Below, piece by piece: positions 15,500 through 23,202 of a stretch of DNA of 29,227 nt. Below the pieces are notes generated by a model, which had not been told where the DNA came from, made no database searches, and saw nothing but the letters and a program-made list of their open reading frames with translations. The stretch is taken from positions 1 to 29,227 of the forward strand of contig JAFNAJ010000004.1 of the NCBI GenBank assembly GCA_017860085.1, given 5' to 3'. How positions within the stretch are numbered: the stretch's first letter is position 1; each line of letters starts with the position of its first letter. The translations under genes were made by a program, and so were the position numbers. The DNA comes from Acidobacteriota bacterium (GTDB lineage: Bacteria > Acidobacteriota > Vicinamibacteria > Vicinamibacterales > JAFNAJ01).

Positions 15500-16879
15500 T
15501 CATGACGCCGGGCGCGGTGACGGCTGGTCGGGTCGACCTGCCTGGCTCTGAGGACCGCCGGGACCGCTGGCTCGGCCTCCCTGGGGACCGCGGCTCGCAC
15601 CGGCCATCAGCACCGGGTCGCCATCGCGAAGTGCCGCGGCTCCGGTCGTGATGATCTGCTGCCCTTCGCTGACCCCCCCGAGGACCTCGGCCATCTTCTC
15701 GTCCTGCAGGCCGAACTGGACCTCGGCGAACCTTGCCACCATCGACGGGGCTGGCGCCGCGCCGGAGCCGCCCGCCTGTCCTCTTCCTGCAGAAGGGCCG
15801 CCTGCCAGAGGCGAAGCGTCGCGGGCGCCGGGCGCTCCGCCAGCCGGCGAGGCCGCGGCCCGCTCCACGGTGAACACGCCGCGCTTGCCGTCGACGTCGA
15901 CGACCGCATTGCGCGGCACCACCAGGGCATTCGCGCGCTCGTCGACCTTCAACGCCACGCGCGCATACATGCCGGGCTTCAGCCGGTCTTGCGGGTTCGG
16001 GATCTCCACCTCGATCTGCGCCGTGCGAGTCGAGGGGTCGAGCACCGGCGCGACTCGAGCCACGATGCCCGAGAACGTCTCACCCGGATAGGCGTCGACA
16101 TCGACGCGCGCGGACGTGCCGGCCGCGACCCGCCGCAGATCCCGCTCCACGAGGTTGGCGACGAGCCGGACGACATGGATGTCGACCACCGACGCGACCG
16201 GGGAGTTCGTACTGGCAAATGCTCCAGCGTCGAGGCTGCGGCTTCCGACGAACCCATCCAGCGGCGAGACGATCCGCGTGTTGGCCAGGTTGATCCGAAG
16301 TTCCTCGAGCCTGGCCTTGGTCTGCTCGAACTGGGCGCGGGCGAGGTCGAGTTGAGCGACCGCCGCCTGGTACCGAGACTCGGTGTCGTCGAGCGTCTGC
16401 TTCGGGATTAGCTGGCGGCCGAACAGGTTGCGCGACCGCTCGGCGTTCGACTCGGCGAACTTCAGGTCGGCCTCGCGCTGGCGGATGGTTGCCTCCCCGA
16501 CCTGGTTGGAGGCCTGGGCTTGGCGCACCTGCTCGCGAATCTCCTGGTCCTCGAGTTGCGCGATCAGCTGGCCTCGGGCGACACGGTCGCCGAGGCGGAC
16601 GTTCACCGATTGCAGCCGCCCGCTGACCTTCGGCACGACGTCGACCGTGGTGAAGCCGATGAGGTTGCCCACCACCGCCACCTCCTCGGCCACGTTGGCA
16701 CGCGACACGACGGCCAGTTCCACGGTCATCGGCGGGCGCGCGAAGGCGCCCGGCCCGCCCATGCCGCCAGGGCGTCCACCCGCACCGGCGTTCGGCTGCG
16801 CGCCGCCCGAACCGAAGAACCAGTAGTACCCGGCGACGGCCACCACCAGCACTGCGACGATGAGGATGATCCTGCGCAT
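15500..16879 (-). CDS. AcrA/MdtA-type periplasmic adaptor with a low-complexity insertion
   Basis: This 459-residue membrane fusion protein bridges the RND pump and TolC. It has an N-terminal anchor (3-22), a Gly/Pro-rich linker (24-48), lipoyl halves near 76-110 (VVPKVSGRLQSVNVRLGDRVARGQLIAQLED) and 200-230 (TRIVSPLDGFVGSRSLDAGAFA), an alpha-hairpin between them, and a beta-barrel with VDAYPGETFSGIVARVAPVLDPSTRTAQIEVEI. The membrane-proximal domain (from about 318) is interrupted at 341-380 by some 40 residues almost only of Ala, Gly, Pro and Ser, before VARFAEVQFGLQDEKMAEVLGGVSEGQQIITTG. The C-terminus (428-459) is also Gly/Pro/Gln-rich. It starts 10 bases after the tolC stop. Confidence 0.9.
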   Translation of the reverse strand: MRRIILIVAVLVVAVAGYYWFFGSGGAQPNAGAGGRPGGMGGPGAFARPPMTVELAVVSRANVAEEVAVVGNLIGFTTVDVVPKVSGRLQSVNVRLGDRVARGQLIAQLEDQEIREQVRQAQASNQVGEATIRQREADLKFAESNAERSRNLFGRQLIPKQTLDDTESRYQAAVAQLDLARAQFEQTKARLEELRINLANTRIVSPLDGFVGSRSLDAGAFASTNSPVASVVDIHVVRLVANLVERDLRRVAAGTSARVDVDAYPGETFSGIVARVAPVLDPSTRTAQIEVEIPNPQDRLKPGMYARVALKVDERANALVVPRNAVVDVDGKRGVFTVERAAASPAGGAPGARDASPLAGGPSAGRGQAGGSGAAPAPSMVARFAEVQFGLQDEKMAEVLGGVSEGQQIITTGAAALRDGDPVLMAGASRGPQGGRASGPGGPQSQAGRPDQPSPRPAS

Positions 16880-16889
16880 GAGTCCTGTC

Positions 16890-18554
16890 CTACTGTGATC
16901 CGCCGCCCAGGGTGGCCGACGACGCGGCGCTCGTCGAGCCTCGCGAGGCCGTCTGCTGTACCCGGTCGAAGTCCACGATCGACTTCTGGTAATCGAGGCG
17001 CGCCCGCAGTTCGACGATCTGCGCGTCGAACAGGTCGCGCTGGGCCTGCACCACGAAGAAGTTGGTCGACATGCCCACCTCGAACTTCGACTCCTCGGCC
17101 TCGAGCCGCTTCTGGGCCAGCTCGCGAGCCGCGGTCGCTGCCTCGACGCGCCGGAGGTTGCTCTCGATCTGCGACGCGATGTTGGTGACCTCCGTGGCCA
17201 CCTGCAGCTCGAGGGCGCGGATCCGTGCCCGGGCCTGTGAGACCTGCAACTTGGCGCGGGCGTGTTGCGCGTCGGCCGCGCTCGTGCCGAGCGGGTAGCT
17301 CATCACGACCGAGGCGTTCCACTGAGGGTAGTCGGCCGCTCCCATCATCGAGACCGCATCACCGTAGCCGCCGGGAATCACGGCGATGACCGGGCCGCCC
17401 GTTCCCTCGCGGATGTAGCGTGTGCCGCCGATGCCCTGCAGCCCATAGCCGGCCTGGAAGTCGAGGGCTGGCAGCCGCTGGTTGCCGAGGTAGTCCACGT
17501 TGACCAGGCTGCTGTCGAGCTGCTTGCGCGCCTGCCGCAGATCGGTGCGGCCTTCGAGAGCGGAACGGACGGCGCCTGTCAGATCGATGGGGACCGGCCT
17601 GAAATCGGGACGATCGACCGGCACGATGATGGCCGGCCACATCGGGTCGTCGGTGCCGCTCACGATGAGGCGCTTCAGGGCGAGCTCGGCCGTCTTCAGG
17701 GTCTGATCGGCCTGGGCGAGCGACTGACGCCTCGTCGCGGCCTCGGACTCGGCCTGATACACGTCGATCGGTGCGAGCGTGCCCACCTCGACGCGGACCT
17801 GGTTGTCCTCGACCAGCTTCTCGGCAAGGGCGAGGGAGCGCCGCGCCACCTCCACGGCCTCGCGCGCCGCCACCAGGTCCCAGTACGCGTTCCGGACGTT
17901 GGCGACGGTGTTCACCAGCGTTGACTGGAGCTGGATCTCCGAGATGTCGCGGTTGAGCGTCTGCACCTCGAGTTGCTGGCGGGTCAGGTCGATCTTGAAG
18001 CCGCGCAGCAGCGGCTGCACCACGCCGAACGACAGCGTGGCGTTGTACTGCGGCGTGAACGTCGTGAAGAGGTTCGTCGAATCCTGCTTGCGGTTGTTGA
18101 ACCCCACCGTCACGCTGCTGCCGTACCAGGGAAGGCTCCAGTTCGTGCCCACGTTGGCCGTGCCGGTGGTGTTCTCGACGCGGACGCCGCCGATCAGCTG
18201 GCTCGTGGGAAGCTGCACGATGTAGTTGCGGCCGATGGTCGAGGTGACCACCGGCTGATAGGTGCCGCGCAGCGACGCGATGGTGAGGTCGTACGTCTGC
18301 GGGTTGATCCGCTCGACCGCGATGTCGAGGTTGCGGTCGAGCGCGCGAGTGACGGCTTCGTCCACCGTCAGGTCGACCGCAGACGCCCCGGGGCCTTGGG
18401 CACCCGTGACATAGCCAGACTGCGTGGCCGCGTCGCGCATGAGCTCGGCAAGGCGTGCGTCCGACACCGACTGCGCGTGGGCGTCCGTCGGCGCCGCGCC
18501 TGCGAACGCGACCACCACCAGCGTGCAGCTCAGCACAAACCTCCTCACGGGCAT
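16890..18554 (-). CDS. TolC-family outer-membrane efflux protein
   Basis: The 554-residue protein has a clear signal peptide (MPVRRFVLSCTLVVVAFAGAAPTDAHA, cut after about residue 27). Two OEP repeats follow: LTVDEAVTRALDRNLDIAVERINPQTYDLTIASLRGTYQPVV and a later helical half with ELALKRLI, SALEGRTDLRQARKQLDSSLVNVDYLGNQRLPALDF. It is longer than E. coli TolC (about 490), mostly through the N-terminal part and the loop near VIPGGYGDAVSMMGAAD. It forms the trimeric outer-membrane duct for the adaptor and pump encoded next. It lies 64 bases after the Spy-like gene, and I see no strong promoter in that gap, so co-transcription is likely. Confidence 0.9.
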   Translation of the reverse strand: MPVRRFVLSCTLVVVAFAGAAPTDAHAQSVSDARLAELMRDAATQSGYVTGAQGPGASAVDLTVDEAVTRALDRNLDIAVERINPQTYDLTIASLRGTYQPVVTSTIGRNYIVQLPTSQLIGGVRVENTTGTANVGTNWSLPWYGSSVTVGFNNRKQDSTNLFTTFTPQYNATLSFGVVQPLLRGFKIDLTRQQLEVQTLNRDISEIQLQSTLVNTVANVRNAYWDLVAAREAVEVARRSLALAEKLVEDNQVRVEVGTLAPIDVYQAESEAATRRQSLAQADQTLKTAELALKRLIVSGTDDPMWPAIIVPVDRPDFRPVPIDLTGAVRSALEGRTDLRQARKQLDSSLVNVDYLGNQRLPALDFQAGYGLQGIGGTRYIREGTGGPVIAVIPGGYGDAVSMMGAADYPQWNASVVMSYPLGTSAADAQHARAKLQVSQARARIRALELQVATEVTNIASQIESNLRRVEAATAARELAQKRLEAEESKFEVGMSTNFFVVQAQRDLFDAQIVELRARLDYQKSIVDFDRVQQTASRGSTSAASSATLGGGSQ

Positions 18555-18618
18555 CTCCTTGGGCGAGTGTCTCGAGCTTGTGACCCTGTGACAGGCCTTG
18601 GACAGGAACGGCCGCGCG

Positions 18619-19098
18619 TCACCGCGGCGGCCCCGGGGCTGCAGGAACTCGGCGCGAGGTCCGGGCGCTGTCGAGCCGCTTGTGGAAACCCTGCAATTTC
18701 ACGCGCTGTTCGGCCGAAAGGACCCGATACATGCGGTAGACCATCAGGGTGCGGCCCCGATACAGGGCCGACCGGGCGGTTTCGGTCCGAGCGACGGCCT
18801 CGGTGACCTGGGCCTCGGTCGCCGTGCCCGCGGTGAGCAGGTCCGAGACCGCCTGCTCGAGCCGGTCCAACTCGGCCTTGTGGGCGCGAAGCTCAGGCAT
18901 CACCGACTGGAAGATCGCCTCCAGCGTCTGCGCCTGCTCCGACGTGATCCCGACCTCCTGCTGCACCCGCGCTGACAGCCACCACTTGTGGCGGTCGCTG
19001 CTCTGACCGTCCTGGCTGGCCTGCCCAGCCAACGTCACCGGGACCGCGAGGGACACAAGAACCGTCAGGCAAGCAGCGATGCGAATTCTGGACATCAT
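18619..19098 (-). CDS. Spy/CpxP/CnrX-like periplasmic stress protein
   Basis: A 159-residue exported protein with a signal peptide (MMSRIRIAACLTVLVSLAVPVTLAGQA) and a mature part that is almost entirely alpha-helical. It has two LTxxQ-like motifs, ITSEQ (51-55) and LSAEQ (127-131), in the arrangement of the Spy/CpxP/ZraP/CnrX family. Those proteins bind misfolded proteins (Spy), a kinase sensor domain (CpxP) or metals (ZraP, CnrX). Few His/Cys ligands are seen (H37, H73, H139), so chaperone or signal modulation is as likely as metal binding. Two ATGs in tandem (19098, 19095) can start it. It heads the tolC-adaptor-pump operon and has an ECF-type promoter 24 bases upstream. Confidence 0.75.
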   Translation of the reverse strand: MMSRIRIAACLTVLVSLAVPVTLAGQASQDGQSSDRHKWWLSARVQQEVGITSEQAQTLEAIFQSVMPELRAHKAELDRLEQAVSDLLTAGTATEAQVTEAVARTETARSALYRGRTLMVYRMYRVLSAEQRVKLQGFHKRLDSARTSRRVPAAPGPPR

Positions 19099-19121
19099 GG
19101 CGAATTCCCGACCTGAGCGGA

Positions 19122-19150
19122 CATACGACCCACGGGCGTGGGACGTTTAC
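19122..19150 (-). promoter_or_regulatory. ECF-sigma-type promoter of the spy-tolC-RND operon
   Basis: On the minus strand GTAAAC (19145-19150) is followed, 17 bases after its AAC, by CGTATG (19122-19127). This is the AAC-N16/17-CGT form known for many ECF promoters (for example the SigW type TGAAAC-N16-CGTA). Its first 10 bases, GTAAACGTCC, are identical to the element upstream of the ECF sigma gene at 21681-21708, and the spacers also share CCGTGG. Predicted start near 19117, giving a leader of roughly 19 bases. Confidence 0.68.
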
Positions 19151-19180
19151 GCGGCGGGGGCTGGGCCGCCCACGACCCGA

Positions 19181-20380
19181 CTACTTCCGTGTCATCCGCT
19201 CGAGCCGTTCGATGACCTCGCCGATGATGTTGTTCGGCGTCGACGCGCCCGCCGTCAGGCCGACCGTGACGGGTCCGTCGATCGGCAGCCACCCGGCCGT
19301 GGTGATCTCAGCCACGGCCTTCCGTGGACTTCCGGGCGGGGTCACCGGGCGATGCCTGATGGCCCGCTCCGACACCAGGCAGTCCGGCTCGGCCACGTGG
19401 TAGGTGGGCACGCGCTCAGCGCAAATGTTGGCGAGGTTGCAGGTGTTGCTGCTGTTGTAGCCACCGACCACCACCATCAGGTCGAGGCACTGCTCTTTGA
19501 GCATGGCGACCACGGCGTCCTGGCGCTCCTGCGTGGCGCTGCAGATGGTGTCGAAGGCGCGGAAGTGGTCGGCGAGGGCGTCTTCGCCCCAGCGGTCGAC
19601 CATCGCCACCCGGAACATCTCGCCGATCTCGAGCGATTCGGACATCAGCATCGTCGTCTGGTTGGCCAGACCAATCCGCTCGAGGTGCACGTCGGGGTCG
19701 AAGCCTGGCGAACTCGCCGCGCCGAAGCGCTCGAGGAACGCCTCGCGTCGGCCCCCATGGCGAATGTAGTCGCACACGGCGGCCGCCTCGGCCTTGTCAA
19801 GGACGACCAGGTAGCTGCCACCAGGGTACTTCAGCGTCTGCGACGCGGTGGCCTGCGTTTCCTCGTGGTGAACCTTGCCGTGGATGATCGACGTGAAGCC
19901 GTCCTCCGCGTACCGTCGCACGTTCTTCCAGACGTTGAGCACCGATCCGCACGTGGTATCCACGAGCGTGCAGCCGATCGCGTCGAACCGCTGCATGTCC
20001 TGCACCGACACGCCAAACGCGGGCAGGATGACGACGTCGTCCGAGCCCAGGCGATCGACGCTCTCGCCGGGATCCGAGAGGAACCGGATGCCCGCCGCGC
20101 GCAGCTTGTCGTTCACGTGCGGGTTGTGGATGATCTCGCCGGTCAGGAAGACCTGCCGCTGCTGGAATCGCTGGCGGGCCTGATAGGCGTAGTCCACCGC
20201 CCGGTCGACGCCGTAGCAGAAGCCGAACTCACGCGCCAGATGGATGGTCAGCCGTCCAGACCTGAACGTGAAATCCTCGGCCTTCACGCGGTCAACGATC
20301 GCGCTGTGGTAGTCGGCCGCCAGCTGGCCGGCCACGGCTTCCTTGAGATCGAGGCCTTTCCGAAAGATCAGAGGGGGCAC
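19181..20380 (-). CDS. ispH: IspH, HMBPP reductase (long form)
   Basis: 4-Hydroxy-3-methylbut-2-enyl diphosphate reductase makes IPP and DMAPP in the last step of the MEP isoprenoid pathway. The three 4Fe-4S cysteines are in EFGFCYGVDRA (C55), LVDTTCGSV (C144) and FDTICSATQERQ (C280). Substrate-binding residues appear in IIHNP (H85), IIHGKVHHEE (H167, E173/E174), ANQTTM, and GGYNSSNT (307-313), and the end LTAGASTPNNIIGEV is typical. At 399 residues it is the long form with an N-terminal extension (KEAVAGQLAADYHSAIVDRV), as in plants and cyanobacteria, unlike the 316-residue E. coli enzyme. The start is GTG at 20380, 10 bases after the anti-sigma stop, so it may be co-transcribed with the sigma operon. 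Confidence 0.95.
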   Translation of the reverse strand: MPPLIFRKGLDLKEAVAGQLAADYHSAIVDRVKAEDFTFRSGRLTIHLAREFGFCYGVDRAVDYAYQARQRFQQRQVFLTGEIIHNPHVNDKLRAAGIRFLSDPGESVDRLGSDDVVILPAFGVSVQDMQRFDAIGCTLVDTTCGSVLNVWKNVRRYAEDGFTSIIHGKVHHEETQATASQTLKYPGGSYLVVLDKAEAAAVCDYIRHGGRREAFLERFGAASSPGFDPDVHLERIGLANQTTMLMSESLEIGEMFRVAMVDRWGEDALADHFRAFDTICSATQERQDAVVAMLKEQCLDLMVVVGGYNSSNTCNLANICAERVPTYHVAEPDCLVSERAIRHRPVTPPGSPRKAVAEITTAGWLPIDGPVTVGLTAGASTPNNIIGEVIERLERMTRK

Positions 20381-20390
20381 GGCGAGCGGC

Positions 20391-21035
20391 TTACCGAGTC
20401 GGCGCCGTGGGATCGCCCACGCGGGGGGTCAGCGCATCGATGGTCCGGAGCGGTTCGATCCGTGGCGCGAGGAGCGCGGCCTCGACCTCCACCAGGAACT
20501 GCTCGTCGTCTGCGGCGTCGAACGCCGCCGTGCGGACCGAGGCCGTTCGGCTCGTCGCGGGCACGTCGGTTCGCGCTCGCGCCGTCAAGGCGAAGTCGTG
20601 GCCCTGCTCGTGGCGGTCCAGGAACCGCCCGGCGGCCAGTCCTGACACCAGGCCCACCACGGCGGCCGCCGCCACCCAGCGCCGCGCCACCATCCGGACC
20701 GGGTGCGCCAAGGCCGACATCGCCGGGAACGTCAGTACGCGGCCTGGCTCCGCGGCGGGATCGAGCCGTCGCAGGATGGCACTGTGCTGCCGGGCGAGCC
20801 GGCGCTCGGTGAACACGGCGTCGGCCTCGCGCTCGACCTCGCAGCGGGTTTCGGCGAGCGACGCCTCGAGCGCGGCCAACTGCTGCGCACAGGCCGGACA
20901 CGTCTCGAGATGGGCGCGCACCTCGGGCGGTAACCCTGGGCCCGCAGCGCCGGTCAGCGCGGCGAGGTTCAGCGCGTCCACATCAACGTGGCCCCTCCGC
21001 CGCCCCTCGAATCGCTTGGTCCACATCGTCGTCAC
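20391..21035 (-). CDS. Zinc-binding transmembrane anti-sigma factor
   Basis: A 214-residue protein directly after the ECF sigma gene (11-base gap). The N-terminal part has HLETCPAC (H42, C46, C49), the HxxxCxxC core of zinc anti-sigma (ZAS) domains, with His16 as a possible upstream ligand. A cytoplasmic helical stretch follows, then one membrane helix at about 117-137 (VAAAAVVGLVSGLAAGRFL) and a C-terminal region of about 75 residues, expected in the periplasm, with acidic DAADDEQFLVEVEAALL. It should hold the sigma factor inactive until a signal triggers release, by proteolysis or by redox/zinc loss. Family known; signal unknown. Confidence 0.82.
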   Translation of the reverse strand: MTTMWTKRFEGRRRGHVDVDALNLAALTGAAGPGLPPEVRAHLETCPACAQQLAALEASLAETRCEVEREADAVFTERRLARQHSAILRRLDPAAEPGRVLTFPAMSALAHPVRMVARRWVAAAAVVGLVSGLAAGRFLDRHEQGHDFALTARARTDVPATSRTASVRTAAFDAADDEQFLVEVEAALLAPRIEPLRTIDALTPRVGDPTAPTR

Positions 21036-21046
21036 CTCGGTGCCGG

Positions 21047-21676
21047 TCAGCGGCCGGCCCCAGCCAGGTCGGCGAGCACGTGCCGCAGCCGTCGAACGGC
21101 CCGGAACAGGTGGACACGCACTGTCGATTCGTTCATGCCCGTCAGTTCGCCGATCTCCCGGCTCGAATACCCGCCATAGTGGCTCAACAGCAGCACCTGC
21201 CGCTGGCGGCTCGTCAGACCGTCAATGGCCCTGGCGAGGCTGGTCGCCCGCTCGTGGCGAAGCAACGCCTCTTCCGGCGAGGCGTCCGAGGCTCGCGGTT
21301 CGCGCGCCGACTCGTGACGCTCGGGCATGGCGGTCAGCCACTGCTGCCGGCGTCCTCGCGCCTTCAGCCGATCGAGGCATCCGTTGACGAGGATCCGGTT
21401 GAACCAGCTCTCGAACGGCCACTCCTCCCGAAAGCTCGGCAACCCGACAAACGCCTTGACGAAGGCGTCCTGCACGGCCTCGTCCGCGTCGGCCGCGTCC
21501 CGCAGGTAGCAAAACGCCAAGCGGGAGGCGCGCCGCTGGAGCCGGGTCACCAACGCGCCGAAGGCCTCCCGCGCACCCTCGCGGTCGCCGGACGCCAGCA
21601 GCGCCTTGGCCCGGGCCGCTAACCCGGACCCATCCTCGGACGACACCAACGACACGGAGGGAGCCGACTCTGTCAT
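21047..21676 (-). CDS. ECF-type RNA polymerase sigma factor
   Basis: A 209-residue ECF (group 4) sigma factor. Region 2 spans about 36-108 (RLAFCYLRDAADADEAVQDAFVKAF...PFESWFNRILVNGCLDRLKARG), the linker is at 109-137, and region 4 at 138-203 (LTSRQRQVLLLSHYGGYSSREIGELTGMNESTVRVHLFRAVRRLR) contains the helix-turn-helix for -35 recognition. The ATG at 21676 almost coincides with the start predicted from the upstream ECF promoter, so the mRNA may be leaderless; GTGs at 21655 and 21646 are alternatives, since the first 30 residues are not part of region 2. It leads the sigma-anti-sigma-ispH unit and probably activates itself and the spy-tolC-RND operon. Confidence 0.92.
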   Translation of the reverse strand: MTESAPSVSLVSSEDGSGLAARAKALLASGDREGAREAFGALVTRLQRRASRLAFCYLRDAADADEAVQDAFVKAFVGLPSFREEWPFESWFNRILVNGCLDRLKARGRRQQWLTAMPERHESAREPRASDASPEEALLRHERATSLARAIDGLTSRQRQVLLLSHYGGYSSREIGELTGMNESTVRVHLFRAVRRLRHVLADLAGAGR

Positions 21677-21680
21677 CTGG

Positions 21681-21708
21681 TTTACGCCACGGCGACGTGG
21701 ACGTTTAC
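21681..21708 (-). promoter_or_regulatory. ECF-sigma-type autoregulatory promoter of the sigma operon
   Basis: On the minus strand GTAAAC (21703-21708) is followed, exactly 16 bases after its AAC, by CGTAAA (21681-21686). The spacer holds CCACG/CGTGG as a small inverted repeat. The block GTAAACGTCC is shared with the promoter of the Spy-like gene. A second, house-keeping-like -10, TACACT, lies just upstream at 21712-21717 (minus strand). Predicted start falls at or within 2 bases of the sigma ATG (21676). Confidence 0.7.
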
Positions 21709-21757
21709 CCAGTGTACCACCCCGGAGGCGGTGGCACCGAGCGCCTATTGGGCGCTG

Positions 21758-23191
21758 TCAGGCAACGGCGAGGTCCGACCCGGCCTTGTGCGTGGCCGAG
21801 GGCGAGGGGAGGACGAAGGCGAACTGGCTGCCGCCCGCGGGCGTGCGCTCGAACCAGATACGGCCGCCGTGCTGCTCGATGAGGGCGCGGGAGATCGCGA
21901 GACCCAGGCCCGTGCCGCCGGAGGTCTGCCGCTCGTGGACACCGAGCCTGGAGAAGGGCCGGAACAGGCGATCGACCTGGTCGTGGGGGATGCCGGGGCC
22001 CTGGTCGAGCACCGCGACCACGGCGCCCTCCGGTGTGGGCCGGGCCTCGAGGACGACGACGCTGCCCGGCGGTGAGTATTTGATCGCATTGCCCAGCAGG
22101 TTGGTGAGCACACGCAGCAGGTGATCGTGGTCGCCCGACACGCCGCCGAGGTCGGGCGCCACGTCGAGGCGAACCTGCACCCCACGGGTGGCGGCCAGGC
22201 CCTGGATGACCCGGACGGCTTCATCGAGCAGCGGCGCGAGCGCCATGGGCGCCAGGCAGAAGGGCATGCGGCCCGCTTCGATCTTCGAGAGGTCCAGGAG
22301 ATCGTTGACCAGCCGGACGAGGCGCTCGGTGTTGGCGAGGGAAATCTCGAGCAGTTCGCGGTCTTCTTCGGCCAGGCGGTCGCCGCTGCCGCTCAGCGCG
22401 AGCTGCAGCGCGCCGTGCACCGAGGTCAGCGGCGTGCGGAGCTCGTGGCTGGTCATCGAGACGAATTCGCTCTTGAGCCGGTCGATGTCGCTCTCGGTCG
22501 TGACATCGGTGTACGTGAAGACCCGACCCTGCAGGCCGCGCTGGTTGACCACGGGGCACGAGTACCGGCGGATCACCCGCCGGCGAGGCGCCGACAGCAC
22601 GAGCAGGTCCTGGTGCGGCTCGAGCGGCCGCGCGAAGTGTCGCTCGAGGCGATCCCGGTACGCCTCCGGCTCCTCAGACCGCTGTTCGAGCGACCGCTGC
22701 AGGACGCCGACGTTACCGCTGAGCAGTTCGTGCACGGAGAAGCCCAGCAGTTCGCCGCATCGCTGATTGACCGCCACGAGGTGTCGGTCGGCGTCGTAGA
22801 GGAGGAGTCCGTCGTTGGAGGCATTGAGAATCGAGTGGAAGCGGTCGCGCTGGTTCGCGGCATTCTCGAGCGCGTGGTTGAGTTGATCGTCTCGGCGCGC
22901 GCTGGCGGCGCCGACGCTGTTGAGGGCACGCGCCAGGGCCCGCAGGTCGGTCGATCCCTCCACGGGCATCGTGGCCGACAGGTCACCCTGCCCGAGGCGC
23001 CTGGCTGCCTCGGTCGCCGATCCGATGCGCTGGCTGAGGCGGCCGACGAACAAGGCGCCGAGCGCCAGCGATCCCACAGCCGCTGCGACGAGGCCGACCG
23101 GGTGGCGCGACCAGCCTGCGGCCGCGCCCAGCAGCAGCGACGGGCCCACGACCCCGGCCAGGCAGCGCACGCGCAGCGACAGGTGGGCCAC
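21758..23191 (-). CDS. Membrane sensor histidine kinase (HAMP-PAS-HisKA-HATPase)
   Basis: A 477-residue kinase starting at GTG 23191. Two membrane helices (about 11-25 and 33-50) are joined by a very short loop, so there is no periplasmic sensor domain. They are followed by HAMP (51-103), a PAS domain (118-230, ILNASNDGLLLYDADRHLVAVN), HisKA with the phosphorylated His249 in FVSMTSHELRTPL, and a HATPase_c with N-box LLGNAIKYSPPG (N368), G1 DQGPG (396-400) and G2 GTGLGLAI (426-433). Sensing must therefore be in the membrane or by PAS. It follows the CheY-like regulator gene by 11 bases, so the two form one operon. Possible partners are that regulator and the divergent NtrC-like protein. Confidence 0.92.
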   Translation of the reverse strand: MAHLSLRVRCLAGVVGPSLLLGAAAGWSRHPVGLVAAAVGSLALGALFVGRLSQRIGSATEAARRLGQGDLSATMPVEGSTDLRALARALNSVGAASARRDDQLNHALENAANQRDRFHSILNASNDGLLLYDADRHLVAVNQRCGELLGFSVHELLSGNVGVLQRSLEQRSEEPEAYRDRLERHFARPLEPHQDLLVLSAPRRRVIRRYSCPVVNQRGLQGRVFTYTDVTTESDIDRLKSEFVSMTSHELRTPLTSVHGALQLALSGSGDRLAEEDRELLEISLANTERLVRLVNDLLDLSKIEAGRMPFCLAPMALAPLLDEAVRVIQGLAATRGVQVRLDVAPDLGGVSGDHDHLLRVLTNLLGNAIKYSPPGSVVVLEARPTPEGAVVAVLDQGPGIPHDQVDRLFRPFSRLGVHERQTSGGTGLGLAISRALIEQHGGRIWFERTPAGGSQFAFVLPSPSATHKAGSDLAVA

Positions 23192-23202
23192 GTCTCTTGT
23201 TC

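Noticed and set aside
13594..15651. Long plus-strand frame antisense to the AcrB-type pump and the adaptor end
   Set aside because: It has the composition of a codon-bias shadow (His/Asp/Arg-rich, no domains) and runs across two well-supported minus-strand genes.
19079..20812. Plus-strand frame of several hundred codons antisense to ispH and the anti-sigma gene
   Set aside because: The minus strand codes for unmistakable IspH with all three Fe-S cysteines; the plus frame shows no motif.
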